DNA of 64,000 bases from NCBI RefSeq assembly GCF_902635505.1, contig NC_045427.1:261103922-261167921 (forward strand), given 5' to 3'. A program made the translations under genes and the position numbers. Origin of the DNA: Sarcophilus harrisii. Lineage: Eukaryota; Chordata; Mammalia; Dasyuromorphia; Dasyuridae. Of the stretch, positions 31,280-42,860 are shown in pieces (position 1 is the stretch's first letter; each line of letters opens with the position of its first letter). The notes beneath the pieces are model-generated. The model made no database searches. It was not told the DNA's origin and saw only the letters and a list, made by a program, of their open reading frames with translations.

Positions 31280-31515
31280 TTGTTATTATTGTTCATTCAT
31301 TTCAGTTATGTCCAATTCTTCATAACCCCATTTGGGGCTTTCTTGACAAAGATACAGGAATCGCTTGCCATTTCCTTCTCCTGTTCATTTTACCAATGAG
31401 GAAATGGAGACAGAGAAAAGTGATTTGCCTAAGATCACACAGCCAGGATGTGTCTGAGGCTGGATTTGAACTCAGGAAGATGAGTCTTCCTGACTCCAGA
31501 TCTGGTACTCTTTCC
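31280..31515 (-). mobile_element. RTE-tailed tRNA-like SINE
   Basis: The antisense tail accccatttggggctttctt, the core accaatgaggaaatggagac and the head region up to ctggtactctttccctgta are present. Confidence 0.8.
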
Positions 31516-31619
31516 CTGTATTTTTAAAAATAATTTCCATGTGATATCATATTTAATGTTTTAAAAGGAGAAATTAACATTGAAATGTCATTTGTAAGCT
31601 CCCAAAGAGCTCTGGATAC

Positions 31620-31830
31620 TAAGTCAGAGGATCACAGAGCTTGAAGGCATCTTAGAAGCAATTAAGCCTAACTCCCTCATTTTATGGATGCAGAAACTGA
31701 GTCGCAGACATGGATTCCAATTCTGGTTCTATTAGTTTATGTGAACTTGAATAGATCATTTAACTTTCTCTTTATGTTCATTTGTTAAATGAAGTGATAT
31801 AATTTGAAATGAGCATCCAAGATTGTACAT
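31620..31830. repeat. MIR (minus) then MIR (plus)
   Basis: Antisense ggatgcagaaactgagtcgc near 31690 is followed by plus-strand tggattccaattctggttct and a degraded tail. Confidence 0.5.
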
Positions 31831-31839
31831 GGTTGGGTT

Positions 31840-32515
31840 TTTTCCTTGGTAAAAGATCCAGGGGTGATAGTGGATGACAAGCTCAGTATAAATCAATGAC
31901 ATGATATGGCAGTCAAGAAAGGTATGGCAACTTAGGCTGTATTGATAGTATTCAGGACTCAGTAGGTGATAATGCTCCATTCTGCCCAGATGTATCTGAA
32001 GTCACTGTGTTTATTTTTAGGCACATTTACCAGATGATATTGATAACTAGAGAGCATCCAGAGGAAAGCACCAAGATAGGTTTTGCCACGTGAGAATAGG
32101 CTGAAGGAACTGGAGGTGTTTAGCTTGGAGAAGGACAGTGGTCTGCACGTCTCTGAAGAACAGTTGTATTAGCCTTGTTCTGCTTGGCCCTAAGGGACAG
32201 AACTAATAGGATGAAGATACAAATGGCAAAGATGTAGATTTGATGCTATGAGATAGTTAATATATCAAATTAGTTCTATCAATAATCTAATAATTAGCAG
32301 TATCCAAAAGTTGAATGGGCTGCCTTGAGTAGTACTAGGCTACACCTTCCTAGAGATCTTTTAGAAAAGGAAAGCTGCCCAATCATCAGGTATATGGAGG
32401 AAAGGGATTAGTTTTCCAGGTACAGGTTGGACTTGAGTCTCTTCCAGTCCTGGAATTCTGTGGTTCCAAAGTTCCTTCCAGCTCAAAATGCTATGATTCT
32501 CTTCTCATCATATGG
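31840..32515 (+). mobile_element. CR1/L3-type LINE remnant
   Basis: The sense translation shows short pieces typical of the CR1 RT C-terminus, such as GVIVDDKLS and RLKELEVFSLEKD. The 3' end contains gttggacttgagtctcttcc and closes with atgctatgattct, the CR1-style terminus. Many stops make it very old. Confidence 0.7.
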
Positions 32516-32562
32516 AACCTCAGTGTACCACTGAATTCATTTTAAGAAACACTCCCTTATGG

Positions 32563-32805
32563 TAGAGACAACTAGGTGGGGCAGTGGATAGAGATGCTGG
32601 ATTCAGGAAGATCTGAGTTCAAATGCAACTTCAGACACTTACTAATTGTGTGACCCTGGACAAATCACTTAATCCTGTTTGCCTCAATTTCTGTAAAATA
32701 AGCTAGTGAAGAAAATGGCAAACTACTCCATTATCTCTGCCAAGAAAACCCCATGGATAGTATGGTCTACAAGATCACAAAGAGTCAGATGTGACTGATC
32801 AACAA
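32563..32805 (+). mobile_element. RTE-tailed tRNA-like SINE
   Basis: Head (aactaggtggggcagtggat), core and tail (atctctgccaagaaaacccc) are complete. Confidence 0.8.
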
Positions 32806-32839
32806 TTTTTGATGTGGCCTGATCCAATGTCAAATAAAA

Positions 32840-33045
32840 TGTGAACTTTAGCTTCAGAAGAACTCAGAGCTAATTCTGTTTCAGGCATTTTCTAGCTGTG
32901 TGACCCTGACCAAGTCACTTAACCCATTTCTTCATCTGTAAAATGAGCTAGAGAAGGAAATGGCAAACTATTGCATTATCACTGCCAAGAAAACCCCAAA
33001 TGGGTTCATGAAGAGTCAGACATGCCTGAAAAATGAATGAACAGT
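32840..33045 (+). mobile_element. RTE-tailed tRNA-like SINE, head degraded
   Basis: The core ctagctgtgtgaccctgacc and the tail gccaagaaaaccccaaatgg are clear. Confidence 0.8.
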
Positions 33046-33259
33046 AACAACCACCTTACACTGCATCAAATTGTAATTCCCAGCCTGGTTTAGGTCCTGT
33101 CCCATCTAAAGAATTTTTATTTCCCACTATTCTGTAATATCTGCTCTGCTTTTGTGTTAGTCAGGTCAGTCTCTATACCAACCAACAAATGTCCTATGTT
33201 CACTCTTACACTCTCATTCTCACTCATTCTGGGCCTTTTTTTCTTGAAATCAAAGTCCC

Positions 33260-34151
33260 CAACTTTGATTACATTAAAATAAAAAGTTTTTGCACAAACA
33301 AAACCAACAGAAACAAGATTAAAAGGGAAGTACAAAGCTGGGAAAAAATCTTTATAGATAGTATTTCTGATAAAGGTCTCATTTCCAAAATACATAAAGA
33401 ACTGTGTCAAATTTATAAGAATACAAGTCATTCTCCAATTGACAAATGATCAAAGGATATGAAGAGACAATTTTCAGATGATAAAATTAAAGCCATTTAT
33501 AATTATATGAAAAAATGCTCTAAATCACTATTGATTGGAGAAATGCAATTAAAACAACTCTGAGATTCTACCTCACATTTCTCTGATTGGCTAAATCTTA
33601 GCCAGGACAGGACAGGAAAACATATTGATAAATGTTGAAGGGGATATGGGAAAACTGGGACACTAATACATTGTTGGTGGAATTGAGAAATGATCCAACT
33701 ATTTTGGAGAGCAATCTGGAACTATGCCCAAAGAGCTATAAAACCATGCATACCCTTTGATTCAGTAGTGCCATTATTGGGTCTATATCTTAAGGAAATC
33801 ATGAAGGCGGGAAAAGGATCCACATGTGCAAAAAATGTTTGTAGCAGCTCTTTTTGAGGTAGCAAAGAATTGGAAAAGGAGTGGATGCCCATCAATTGAG
33901 GAATGGCTGAACAAGCTGTGATACATGAAGGTAATGGATGAATAAGCTGATTTTTAGAAAGGCCTGGAAAGTGATTCAAAGCAATCTCAATAGACTTTGG
34001 ACAGAAAATGCCATCTGCATTCAGAAAAAGAACTGAGGAGACTGAATGTAAATCAACACATGCTATGATCACTCTTTTTTTTTCTATTTTTTTCTCTCCC
34101 CCAACATGATTCATAAAGTAATGTATATTAAAAAGAAAAAAAAAAGAAAGA
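33260..34151 (+). mobile_element. L1 LINE, ORF2 C-terminus to 3' end
   Basis: The sense strand starts in ORF2 (IKIKSFCTNKTNRNKIKREV in the frame at 33189-33449) and runs through the C-terminal knuckle region to an A-rich tail. Exact 13-base flanks aaatcaaagtccc lie at 33247-33259 and 34152-34164. ORF2 is broken further on. Confidence 0.9.
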
Positions 34152-34219
34152 AAATCAAAGTCCCTCTGCAGCCCGCATAACTCTTACAAAAATTTAATTT
34201 ACAAAAAACACTTACAAGA

Positions 34220-34365
34220 ATGCTTCTCATCCTTCAATCCCCAGCTCAAATCCTACCTCTTCCATGAAGCCTCTCCTAATTATTCCAACCTTTCATTGAT
34301 TCCCCCCTAACTTTCTGTAGCTTAGAGTCTGTACTTGATAATTTAGCACTTAATTTTATCTTATT
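34220..34365 (+). repeat. L2 ORF2 end
   Basis: The sense motif ccccagctcaaatcctacct followed by ccatgaagcctctcctaatt is the L2 ORF2 C-terminus. Confidence 0.75.
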
Positions 34366-34414
34366 ACTGAAATTATTTTTAAAATTTTACTATTTTGGGG
34401 TTTTAAAAATCATT

Positions 34415-34560
34415 TTCAGATTGAAGAAATCTTAGGGATCTTATAGTCCCATTTTCAGGAAATTAAGGCTCAGTATATGTTAATGATTTATCCCAGGTTC
34501 CACAATAATAAAACCCAGGTTCTCTGACTTCTGCTATAGATGGTCCTTCCACTGCTTCCC
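34415..34560 (-). repeat. MIR fragment
   Basis: The antisense order from ttcaggaaattaaggctcag to ggtccttccactgcttccct is present. Confidence 0.55.
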
Positions 34561-34749
34561 TGGGAAGGCCAGGACTCCCATAGCAAAACAGGTAACCTTC
34601 AAGGCCAGGGAAGGCTGAGAAGTCCTTGCCAGTAGGAAGAAATATTTCTTATTGAGGAAAGCTGCCTCTTAAGAAATTCAACCCTTTTAACAGTAGTTAT
34701 TTATGTCAGTGCCTGAAGTAAGAAAAGGATGGAGGTGTTTACATGATCC

Positions 34750-34867
34750 TAGCTTTCTTTAAAGCCACCCCAAATGTCAACTTCTCCAAAAGGCCTTCCT
34801 AGGTTCTCCAGGCTCCTGGGGCCTTCTCTCTGAGATGGTCTTCCATTTACTCCATACATCTCTTATT

Positions 34868-34925
<58 letters not shown>

Positions 34926-35057
34926 ACGTGTTGTCTTCTCTAATAAACTCCTTGAGGGCAGGGACAAGGTTTTTGCCTTTTTTGAATCCCAAGTGATTAA
35001 TACAGGTGCTGGAATTTAGGAAGTATTTAAGAATGTTTGTTGACTCATTGGTGAACT
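34750..35057 (+). repeat. L2 3' region containing an AT microsatellite
   Basis: The L2 ORF2 end near 34780-34860 is followed by an AT run (34873-34910) and a T run. The L2 tail follows (actccttgagggcagggaca, then gtatttaagaatgtttgttg). Confidence 0.7.
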
Positions 35058-35059
35058 GT

Positions 35060-35560
35060 CCACTAAATCATAGAGAATATTTCCATCTCTCAAATCCATG
35101 GAGATAATTAACCTTCAAGGAAAGAGGAGGGAAGGTCCTAAACAGGAGGTAGTTTCTTGTTATTAGTTCTTTGCTTAGCAACATCAGCCAAGCATCTAAA
35201 TTGTTGGTTGAATGGGTTTCAGTGGGGGCATAAAAGGCCACTATGAGCAAGGACTTCAAAGAAATTGGAAAAAGATATTAAGTGAATTTATCATAGCTTT
35301 GAAATGAGAGTAGTTAGCATAGATAGGCCTTTCCTATTTCCTAGCTCTTCCCAGGGTAAGTTCATTTACTATATACCTTTGTGAAAAGACCTTCGCTTTT
35401 GGTGATTGTGGGAACCTTAAGTCAGGGGAAGAAGTGGCTTTATATTTAAGCGGCTTAAATACCCTGGGCAGTTGATTTTTTGCCAGGAAACTTTGTTAAA
35501 ACTTGGGCCAAATGCCTTTCTGCTGTACAATTGAGAGAATTGAGACCATAAGGAATAGCG
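35060..35560. other. Unique sequence, nothing recognised
   Basis: No repeat family or coding pattern is recognised. Confidence 0.4.
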
Positions 35561-35562
35561 TA

Positions 35563-35818
35563 GGTAGCATAATGAATAGAATGCTGCAGTGGATAGAGTG
35601 GAGTCAGGAAGATTCATTTTCCTGAGTTAAAATCCAGCCTTAGACATTTCCTAGCTGTATGACACTGGGCAAGTCACTTAATCCTGATTGCCTCAATTTC
35701 CTTAACTATCAAAGAGCTGGAGAAGGACATGGCCAACCATTCCAGCATCTTTGTCAAGAAAACCCCAAGTAGAGTCACAAAGAGTAGGACCAACTGAAAA
35801 CAACTGAATAATAACAAC
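35563..35818 (+). mobile_element. RTE-tailed tRNA-like SINE
   Basis: Head, core (tgacactgggcaagtcactt) and tail (tcaagaaaaccccaagtaga) are in order. Confidence 0.8.
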
Positions 35819-35974
35819 ACAAAAGTTTAGTACTATGATCAAGTTGCCCTGTTAAAAGGGCACTCTCCCAAGAAGTCCTATATCCTCTCCTATGTAGGAA
35901 CTTATTAACTATGATGTACTCAGAACAGAGATTTGATGGCCTGTGCTCAAATCCTGTCTGTATCACATGAAAGG

Positions 35975-36095
35975 AAGGACAGCTTTTAAGTGCTTATTAT
36001 TTGCTAGGTACTATGCCAAAATCTGGGAATCAAATACAAGCACAAAGAAAACCCTGTCCTCAGAAAGATTGAATTGTAAAGAGGAAAGATAACAT
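35975..36095 (-). repeat. L2 3' end
   Basis: Antisense aagtgcttattatttgctag is followed by tcctcagaaagattgaattg. Confidence 0.65.
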
Positions 36096-36379
36096 ACAAA
36101 AGAGATCTGATAAGTGGGTGGAAAAGGCAGGAGAATTAAAAGTACTCAGTCTAAGAATATGACTCTAAAGTCCAGAAAGACAGGATTGGGTTTGGGAGGA
36201 TATTGAAGGCAAATCAGCCTAGGTCTCTCCACAAAATGGAAGCTCTACTATGAACTCACCAAGGAGCAAATGGAGGATTTGGGAAGAGAGATCCCATAGT
36301 GAGCAGGTCACAGGAATAGTAGGACATTACAAGAGGAGGAGGCTTCAGTAATGAGGGAAATTCCAGGGTGAATAGCAGT

Positions 36380-37580
36380 AGAAGTATGGCTTTGAAGTCC
36401 AGAAAGTCAGGAACAAAGCTAGAGGTAGAAACTACTTATTAGTCCTGTGACCTCAGCAAAACTTTTTAAAAAACAATTATAGTTTTTTTTTTATTTTTCT
36501 AAATATGTGCAAAGATAATTTTTCTTTTTTTTTTTTAAAGCTTTTTATTCATTTATTTCTACATTTATCATGCTGCATGAGAAAAATCAGATCAAAAAGA
36601 GAAAAAAAGAGAGGAAATAAAAGAAGCAAGCAAACAATAACAAAAGTGAAAATGCTATATTGTGATTCATATTCAGTTCCCATACCCCTCTCTCTAGATG
36701 TAGATGGCTCTCTCCATCACAAGTCTATTGGAATTAGTCTGGATCATCTCATTGTTAAAAAGAGGCAAGTTCAGGAAATTTTTTTTTCTTTTTTCTTGTT
36801 TGTTTTAATACACATTGCTTTACAAATCATAATGGGAGAGAAAAATCACAGCAAAAGGGAAAAACCATAGGAGAGATTAAAAAATAGAAAAAAGAAGTGA
36901 AGATAGCATGTGTTGATTTACATTCAGTCTCTTTAGTTCTTTTTCTGGAGGCAGATGGTATTTTCTGTCTAAAGTTTATTGGGATTGCTTTGAATCACTG
37001 AACCACTGAGAAGAAGCAAGTCTTTCATAGTTGATCATCACCCATTCTTGCTGTTATTGTGTACAATGTATTCCTGGTTCTGCTTGTTTAGTTCAGCATC
37101 AGTTCACATAAATCTTTCCAAGCCTTTCTAAAACCAGCTTTTTCATTATCTTTTAAAGAACAATAATATTCCATTACCTTCATGTACCACAACTTATTCA
37201 GCCATTCCCCAATTGATGGGCATCTAATCATTTCCCAATTCTTTGCTACCACAAAAAGAGCTGCTACACACATTTTTGCCCATGTGGATCCTTTTCCTTC
37301 CTTTATGATTCAGGAAAACTTTCCTAAGCCTCTGGCTCTTCAGCTGTAAAATGGGGATAGTGATACCTATACCACTTGTATCTGCTGTAAGGAAAAGTGC
37401 CTGGTAAACCTACACAAGACCATGTAATTGTAAATTAATTCTTGAACCATTAAGGTGTGTGCAGAGGGATTCTTCATTATATAATTGGGGAAACAAGTTG
37501 AGAGAGGTACAGGAAACTTGCAGGAATCAGATCATAGCAAATCCCTAGGAGGGTCCAGCTCTCCTCACTTCTATTGCTAA
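36380..37580. repeat. MIR pieces around two L1 insertions
   Basis: A plus-strand MIR head (36380-36465) resumes at 37311 with the tail cagctgtaaaatggggatag. An antisense MIR piece follows at 37465-37580. 36096-36379 is unrecognised. Confidence 0.5.
36470..37303 (-). mobile_element. Two minus-strand L1 3' parts in series
   Basis: 36470-36770 is an L1 3' UTR with a partly doubled 3' end. 36780-37303 is a second L1 from the ORF2 C-terminus (KVMEYYCSLKDNEKAGFRKA in the frame at 37088-37273) to the 3' UTR. The short shared flank ttcaggaaa at both sides of the second piece suggests that it inserted at the junction of the first. Confidence 0.7.
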
Positions 37581-37720
37581 AACTTAAGTCTACAGAGGTT
37601 TGAAATATCAGATTGAAGGCCCTCTTCCTTTTACCCCTCCTACAATGCCATTGCAATAAATGGCATAATTCATTGCCATCTATTTTAATTGTTTTTCCTA
37701 TTTATTATCTCCAGCAACAT

Positions 37721-38521
37721 ATAGGCATATATGCAGGTTCAGTTTCAGACCACAACAATAAAACAAATATGGCAATTAAGTGAGTCACAATTTTCTTTTT
37801 GATTTCCCAGTGCATAAAAAAGTTAGGTTAACATTATAAAAATTAGCCTATTAAATGAGCAATAGTATTGTGTCTTTTAAAAATGTACATTCTTTAATTA
37901 AAAATACTTTATTGTTTAAAAATGCTAACCATTATCTGAGCTTTCAGTGAACCATATTTTTTATGCTGATGGAGGGTTTTACCTCATTGTCCATGGCTGC
38001 TGACTGATCAGGTGCTGAAGGTTGTGGTGGCTTATGGCAATTTCTTAAAGGAAGACAACAATGAAGTTTGTTACATGGGTTGATTTCTCCTTTCACTCAA
38101 TCACTTAGAGGTCGTTATATAGTTATTTACTGGCTTAATTTCAATATTGTTGTGACTTTGCAATTAGGAAGGCCAGAAGAGAAGGAGAGAAATAGAGCAA
38201 TGTCAGCAGAATAGTCAGAACACACTCAATATTTATTGATTAAATTCACTGTTTTGTATGGGTTCAATTTGTGTCAGTCCAAAACAATTACAATAGTAAC
38301 ATCAAGGATCATTGATTACAGATCACCAAAATAGATATTATACTAATGATGGGAAAATCTGAAATATTAAGAGAAATACCAAAATATGACCTAGAGATAC
38401 AATGATGCTATTAGGAAAATGGTATCAGTAGACTTGCTCAGTGCAGGGTTGCCACAAACCTTCAAGACACAGTATCTGCAAAGTGCAATAAAATGAAGCA
38501 CAAAAAAGAGCAGGAGTTGTA
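37721..38521 (-). mobile_element. Tigger DNA transposon, internally deleted
   Basis: The right end, read on the minus strand, carries Tigger1-type sequence (gtttgtggcaaccctgcact). The left end has ggttcagtttcagaccacaa. The termini end in TA-flanked aggcata-like and tgcttcattttattgcac-like sequence. About 800 bases remain of a roughly 2.4 kb element. The transposase gene is almost wholly deleted, leaving a non-autonomous copy. Confidence 0.85.
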
Positions 38522-38544
38522 TTCTGACTAGGAAAGAGAGGTAG

Positions 38545-38715
38545 GAGAGGACAATGGAAGGCCACTGTCTCTGAAATCAGAGGACCTGGATTCAAATCCT
38601 ATCCCTGTGACCGGACAAATCATTGAAAGTCCTTGAAGCCCCAATTCTCTTATCCATGAAATGAAAGGATTGGACTAGATGCCTTTCAGATTGGTTCAGA
38701 TTCTAGATTTCTGAA
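38545..38715 (+). repeat. MIR-type SINE
   Basis: The core gaggacctggattcaaatcc and the tail attctcttatccatgaaatg are recognisable. Confidence 0.65.
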
Positions 38716-39157
38716 GGAGGGGGAAGGTGAAGTTACAAGTAAGAAAGGCATGTAAGAAGTAAAAGGGATTATGTGAGGAGGAGTCTCTTGCTTCCCAGAA
38801 CGAGCTCTCCTTGTACTTTTTTGCTGCAAGAGGAGGCTATATAACTTATGAAGTTCCCCTTGTGCCTCAGGGGAAAGGCAGCCATCGCAGCCTTCAAGTA
38901 GGTGAACAGCCTGGCAGGCAGTGGACCAGCCCCCTCTCTGGGCCAGCTCCCTCTCTGGCAGCAGGCACTTTGCCTACTTGGCTGGAAGTGTTGTTTGTGT
39001 ACGCTAGACAGTCTGTTGAGAAGATTTCAGGCATGGCATTGGCTCCTGGCTGGGTAAACCCAACACCATCTGCAAGTACAAGATTCAGGGCAGCTCCTCC
39101 TTTCTGAGAGAAGATCCCCATTTCCTACCTCACCCTCTATACTCCTAGGTTCTTAAT

Positions 39158-39160
<3 letters not shown>
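38716..39160. other. Unique sequence with one 98-codon open frame
   Basis: The frame at 38811-39107 (plus) opens MYFFAARGGYITYEVPLVPQ. I recognise no domain and see no exon border, so it is probably chance. A TATA-like gctatataac lies at 38837-38846. Confidence 0.3.

Positions 39161-39197
<37 letters not shown>
39161..39197 (+). repeat. TG microsatellite
   Basis: About 18 TG units. Confidence 0.95.
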
Positions 39198-39198
<1 letters not shown>

Positions 39199-39272
39199 CA
39201 TGCTGTGCATGCTAGCCCGTGCAATTAAAAAGGGGTCCTAGCCCATTCCAACTGAGGCTCATCTATCTAGAA

Positions 39273-39481
39273 CAGAAGTTCTTGGTCATAGACCCTTTTG
39301 GCAATCTTGTGAAGCTCAAGTACCCTTTCTTTTCTATATAAAATAAAATGCAGAGGATTACAAAGAAAATCAATTACGTTAAATAAAAACATAATTTTTC
39401 TTATTCAAGTATATGAACCTCATTAAATCTAGCCCTGAACCCCTTGAAGGATCTGTTGATCTCACATTAAGAATCCCCACT
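39273..39481 (+). mobile_element. Non-autonomous hAT-like DNA transposon
   Basis: The ends cagaagttcttgg and, reversed, gtggggattcttaat are imperfect inverted repeats flanked by tctaga on both sides. Internal sequence (aaaatgcagaggattacaaa) resembles an old mammalian hAT family. Confidence 0.6.
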
Positions 39482-39489
39482 CTAGAGAA

Positions 39490-39875
39490 TAGAGGACACA
39501 ATGTGCAGCCTGAGTCTTAGAGTCAGGAAAACCAGATTTTTAATCCTGCCTTAGACATTTATTAGCTATGTGATCTTGGACAATTCAGTTAACTATCATC
39601 TGTTTTGGCTTCCTCGTCTGTAAAGCAGGGATGGCAATTATATCTGTTTCAGAATTGATGTAAAGATAAAATGAGATTATTCACACATATGTGAAATACA
39701 CATACATATATACATATATATATATATATGTAAAAACCTTGTAAACCTTAAGGATTATATAAATATTAGCAAGTACTATTTATTACTTATGATAATGATT
39801 ATTATAACTAAAAGGCACCTCAAAGGTCATCTCATCCAATGCTTCCTTATGTAAATGAGGAGATAATGATGGCCA
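39490..39875. repeat. CORE-SINE (plus) with TA repeat, then MIR start (minus)
   Basis: A plus copy at 39490-39800 contains tattagctatgtgatcttgg and the 3' motif ccttgtaaaccttaaggatt. An AT-rich microsatellite sits at 39700-39730. An antisense MIR start follows at 39801-39875. Confidence 0.65.
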
Positions 39876-39879
39876 AGTT

Positions 39880-40470
39880 CATGTTGACACAAAGGGGCAC
39901 CTCATCTAACAGTCCCTCCTTCTATTTCTTGGGTGCTCATACCCTACTGAGGTTAGGTTAGGACAATCCTTGAGACCAGCAGCTTCCTAGTTTCCTACAC
40001 GGCAAGTCTTAACCTGTGTAGAATGAGCTAGATTCTTCATATATAGTCTCATTTGAGTCCTAGTCCTGTCCCTGTGTCTATCATCCATCCATCCCTCTTG
40101 CTTTTTCCTCAACCTCAATCTAATCCCTCCAGGGTCTTAAGACACTGCAGGTGAAGGTGTCAGAGTTCCTACATCTGGTTTTCCAGCCACTATGCCCAAA
40201 CGTGTAGAGGAAATGATAATGTGTTTGTATTTATAACCACAAGTAGATCTGTATCTTTCCTCTTTGGCCCCAATCTAGTAAAGTTGGCTCTCACTGTTTG
40301 TTCTCTGGATGTTGCAACAGGTTTAAACGGCTCCACTCTTCACTGAAAGGGAATGCTGGGAAGGGTTTGTCCCTTCTGTCACACCTGTCATGGTGTTTTG
40401 AGATGGTTGCAATCCATCTCTCTGGCTGTCAGGGTTTAGATTTCTCCCAGGGAAGAGTCCTGGTGTAATA
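39880..40470. other. Unique sequence, nothing recognised
   Basis: No repeat or exon is identified. 40290-40450 is somewhat more GC-rich, but I see no specific signal. Confidence 0.35.
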
Positions 40471-40474
40471 ACTT

Positions 40475-40580
40475 AATAGGTCCGGAGCTGCAGGCACCTT
40501 AGAAGGCATCAAGTCCAGTCTTCTCATTTTACAGAGGAGGAAACGGAGGTACAAAGAGCTTAGGCACCTTGCCCATAATT
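40475..40580 (-). repeat. MIR fragment
   Basis: The antisense motif cattttacagaggaggaaac is present. Confidence 0.65.
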
Positions 40581-40910
40581 TTATTCTGTCTCAAGCCTCT
40601 CCTTGATGATGAAATGCTGAATCACAGTGCCCAGAAATCCTTTACAACCTGAAGATTCTTTAGTGGCCAACGAAAGACTCCCAGTCCTGACTAGCATGCC
40701 TGTGGTTCAGAAATGAGTTGGGGGTTCAAAGCCAGGGCATACCAGCTGAGATCCATGAGTCAGAAGAGACCTTGTCATCTAGACTACTTCCTTCACTGGT
40801 ACCCGATTCTTTCTATTTTGGCTCACATTAAAGGGTAGTATGAGGGGCTGGAATGGGTAGTAGACAGTACATGTGGAAAGGTTGTAAAAATCAAATCCTC
40901 ACCAATATTA
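40581..40910. other. Mostly unique sequence
   Basis: Only a short antisense MIR start near 40740-40790 is suggested. Nothing else is recognised. Confidence 0.35.
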
Positions 40911-40914
40911 CACC

Positions 40915-41105
40915 AATAGGAGTGGATAGGGAACTGGACTTAGAATCAGGAAAATCTGCGTTTAAAGGTATTTACCAGCTATGCACTCTTTTCTGCATTT
41001 GTTTTCTCCCTTGTAAAATGAAGGGGTCAATATCAGTAACTAAGGTCTAAGAGGTCGCTGATAGTGACCCTTAAACTCCTTTCCAGATCTACATTATGAT
41101 TTTAT
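40915..41105 (+). repeat. MIR-type SINE
   Basis: The core ttaccagctatgcactcttt and the tail tctcccttgtaaaatgaagg are in order. Confidence 0.6.
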
Positions 41106-41154
41106 TCTGGGCAACTGACTACCTCAATGAACAGAAGCACAATCCAGTAGTTTC

Positions 41155-41410
41155 AAATGTAGAATCATTTATCATTAGAGACTTTCAAAGTTGGAAATTA
41201 TCCTAGAGGTCATAGGGTTATAGAGATCTGGAGCTAGAAAAGATCTTGGAGATCATCTAGTACAGCTCCTTTATTTTATGAATGAAGAAACTGAAGCTCA
41301 GAAAATTTAAGTGAATTGGCAAATCACACAAGTAGGATTTGAACTCAGGACCTAGAACTTCCTAGTAAGTGTAATTGCCAACACACTGTCTTATCTGCCT
41401 GGCCCTGTTT
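41155..41410 (-). repeat. MIR-type SINE
   Basis: The antisense order aagatcttggagatcatcta, gaatgaagaaactgaagctc and gatttgaactcaggacctag is present. Confidence 0.7.
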
Positions 41411-41559
41411 CACTTTGCAAGTTTAAGACATTAGCAAACACTACAAATCAGGGCTTGATTTTTCATTTTTATTGGTTTTCTAAATTTAAAGTGATGGAGA
41501 AAAGGTTAATAATGCATTAAATCTAAAAGGGTGTCTTGAGTACATGAAAAACTAGTTGT

Positions 41560-41941
41560 ACAATGAGATAATTCTGACCAGTTCCAATGATTTTCTGATG
41601 AAGAGAGCCATCTAGATCCAGAGAGAGGACTGTGGGAACTGAGTGTGGATCACAACATAGCATTTCACTCTTTTTGTTGTTTGCTTGCATTTTATTTTCT
41701 TTCTCATTTTTTTCTTTTTGATTTTTCTTGGGCAGCAAGATAATTGTATAAATATGTATACATATATTGAATTTAACATATATTTTAACATGTTTAATAT
41801 ATATTGGATTATTTGCATCTGTGGAGGGGGTGGAGGAAAGGAGGAGAAAATTTGGAACACAAAGTTTTACAATAGTTAATGTTGAAAAATTATCCATGCG
41901 TATCTTTTGAAAATTAAAAAGTTTTAATTAAAAAGAAAAAG
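41560..41941 (+). mobile_element. L1 3' end
   Basis: This is sense L1 3' UTR (tgatgaagagagccatctag, then a tctgtggagggggtggagga motif) with an A-rich tail. The flanks aaaaactagtt and aaaagctagtt fit a target-site duplication. Confidence 0.8.
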
Positions 41942-42039
41942 CTAGTTAAAATAATTTACCAGTGCAGTCCTACTCCTGATGATACAATTACAAAAATTGG
42001 TCCCAAAGCAGGGTGGGGGGTGGGGGAAGGGAACGCAAA

Positions 42040-42185
42040 ATGTCCACAATGAAATATACATAAAATAAGTGCATATAGTAATATATAATATAAATGCAAG
42101 GTAATTTTTGGAAGGAGACCTGAACATCTGGGGACCAAGAAAAACCTCATGGTAGCATTTAGCATTTGACAATGAACTAAAATGA
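42040..42185 (-). repeat. L2 fragment
   Basis: The antisense segment atgcaaggtaatttttggaa and aaaacctcatggtagcattt is typical of the L2 3' region. Confidence 0.5.
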
Positions 42186-42204
42186 AACTTTTGATCATAA
42201 CTGC

Positions 42205-42415
42205 TTTCTAACAGCTTACATTTACATATTGCTATAATATTCAGGAAATGTTTACTTTATAATAGACTTTGTGATAGGTAGCATAAGAAATTAGGGCTCA
42301 TCAGGGTTAGATGATTAATTCCAGCTTCTCAAATCCAGGATGTGGGACTATAAATTCAAAGTCCTTTTCACCACACCACATACCATACCACTTTCCTATA
42401 CCATGTTGCCTCCCA
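42205..42415 (-). repeat. MIR-type SINE, degraded
   Basis: Weak antisense order ending in tccttttcaccacaccacat. Confidence 0.45.
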
Positions 42416-42447
42416 ATATCCAAATAAGATCCTATCAATTTGATTGT

Positions 42448-42705
42448 AGGGAGGCGATATGCATTTGCTAACTGTTTATTATGTACCAGGTATTAGGATA
42501 ATTATGGTAAGTATTTTAAAGATATTATCTTTTTGATCTTCTCAATAATCCTTATGAGGTGAGCCCATTTGACAGATGATGAAACTGAGGCAGAAGTTAA
42601 GGGACTTGCCCAGGATCACACTATGAATAAGCATAGATTTGAACTCAGCTCTTTCTGATTCCTGACTTAGGGCTCTATCCACTGTGCCACCTAGCAGCAG
42701 AGGCC
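42448..42705 (-). repeat. CORE-SINE, long copy
   Basis: The antisense order from actgtttattatgtaccagg through ttgacagatgatgaaactga to ctatccactgtgccacctag is nearly complete. Confidence 0.75.
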
Positions 42706-42860
42706 AGAGGTTTAAACCCTGGTCTTAAAGAGCCTCCAAATTTAGCATTCTTTCTATGTGCCTCTCTGGAGCAAATGCCAGCTATTTCATTCAGAGATCA
42801 GAGAATTTGCATCTTTACAACCCATTCTTTCTACCTGGTCTTAGACTATGCTTTTCATCC

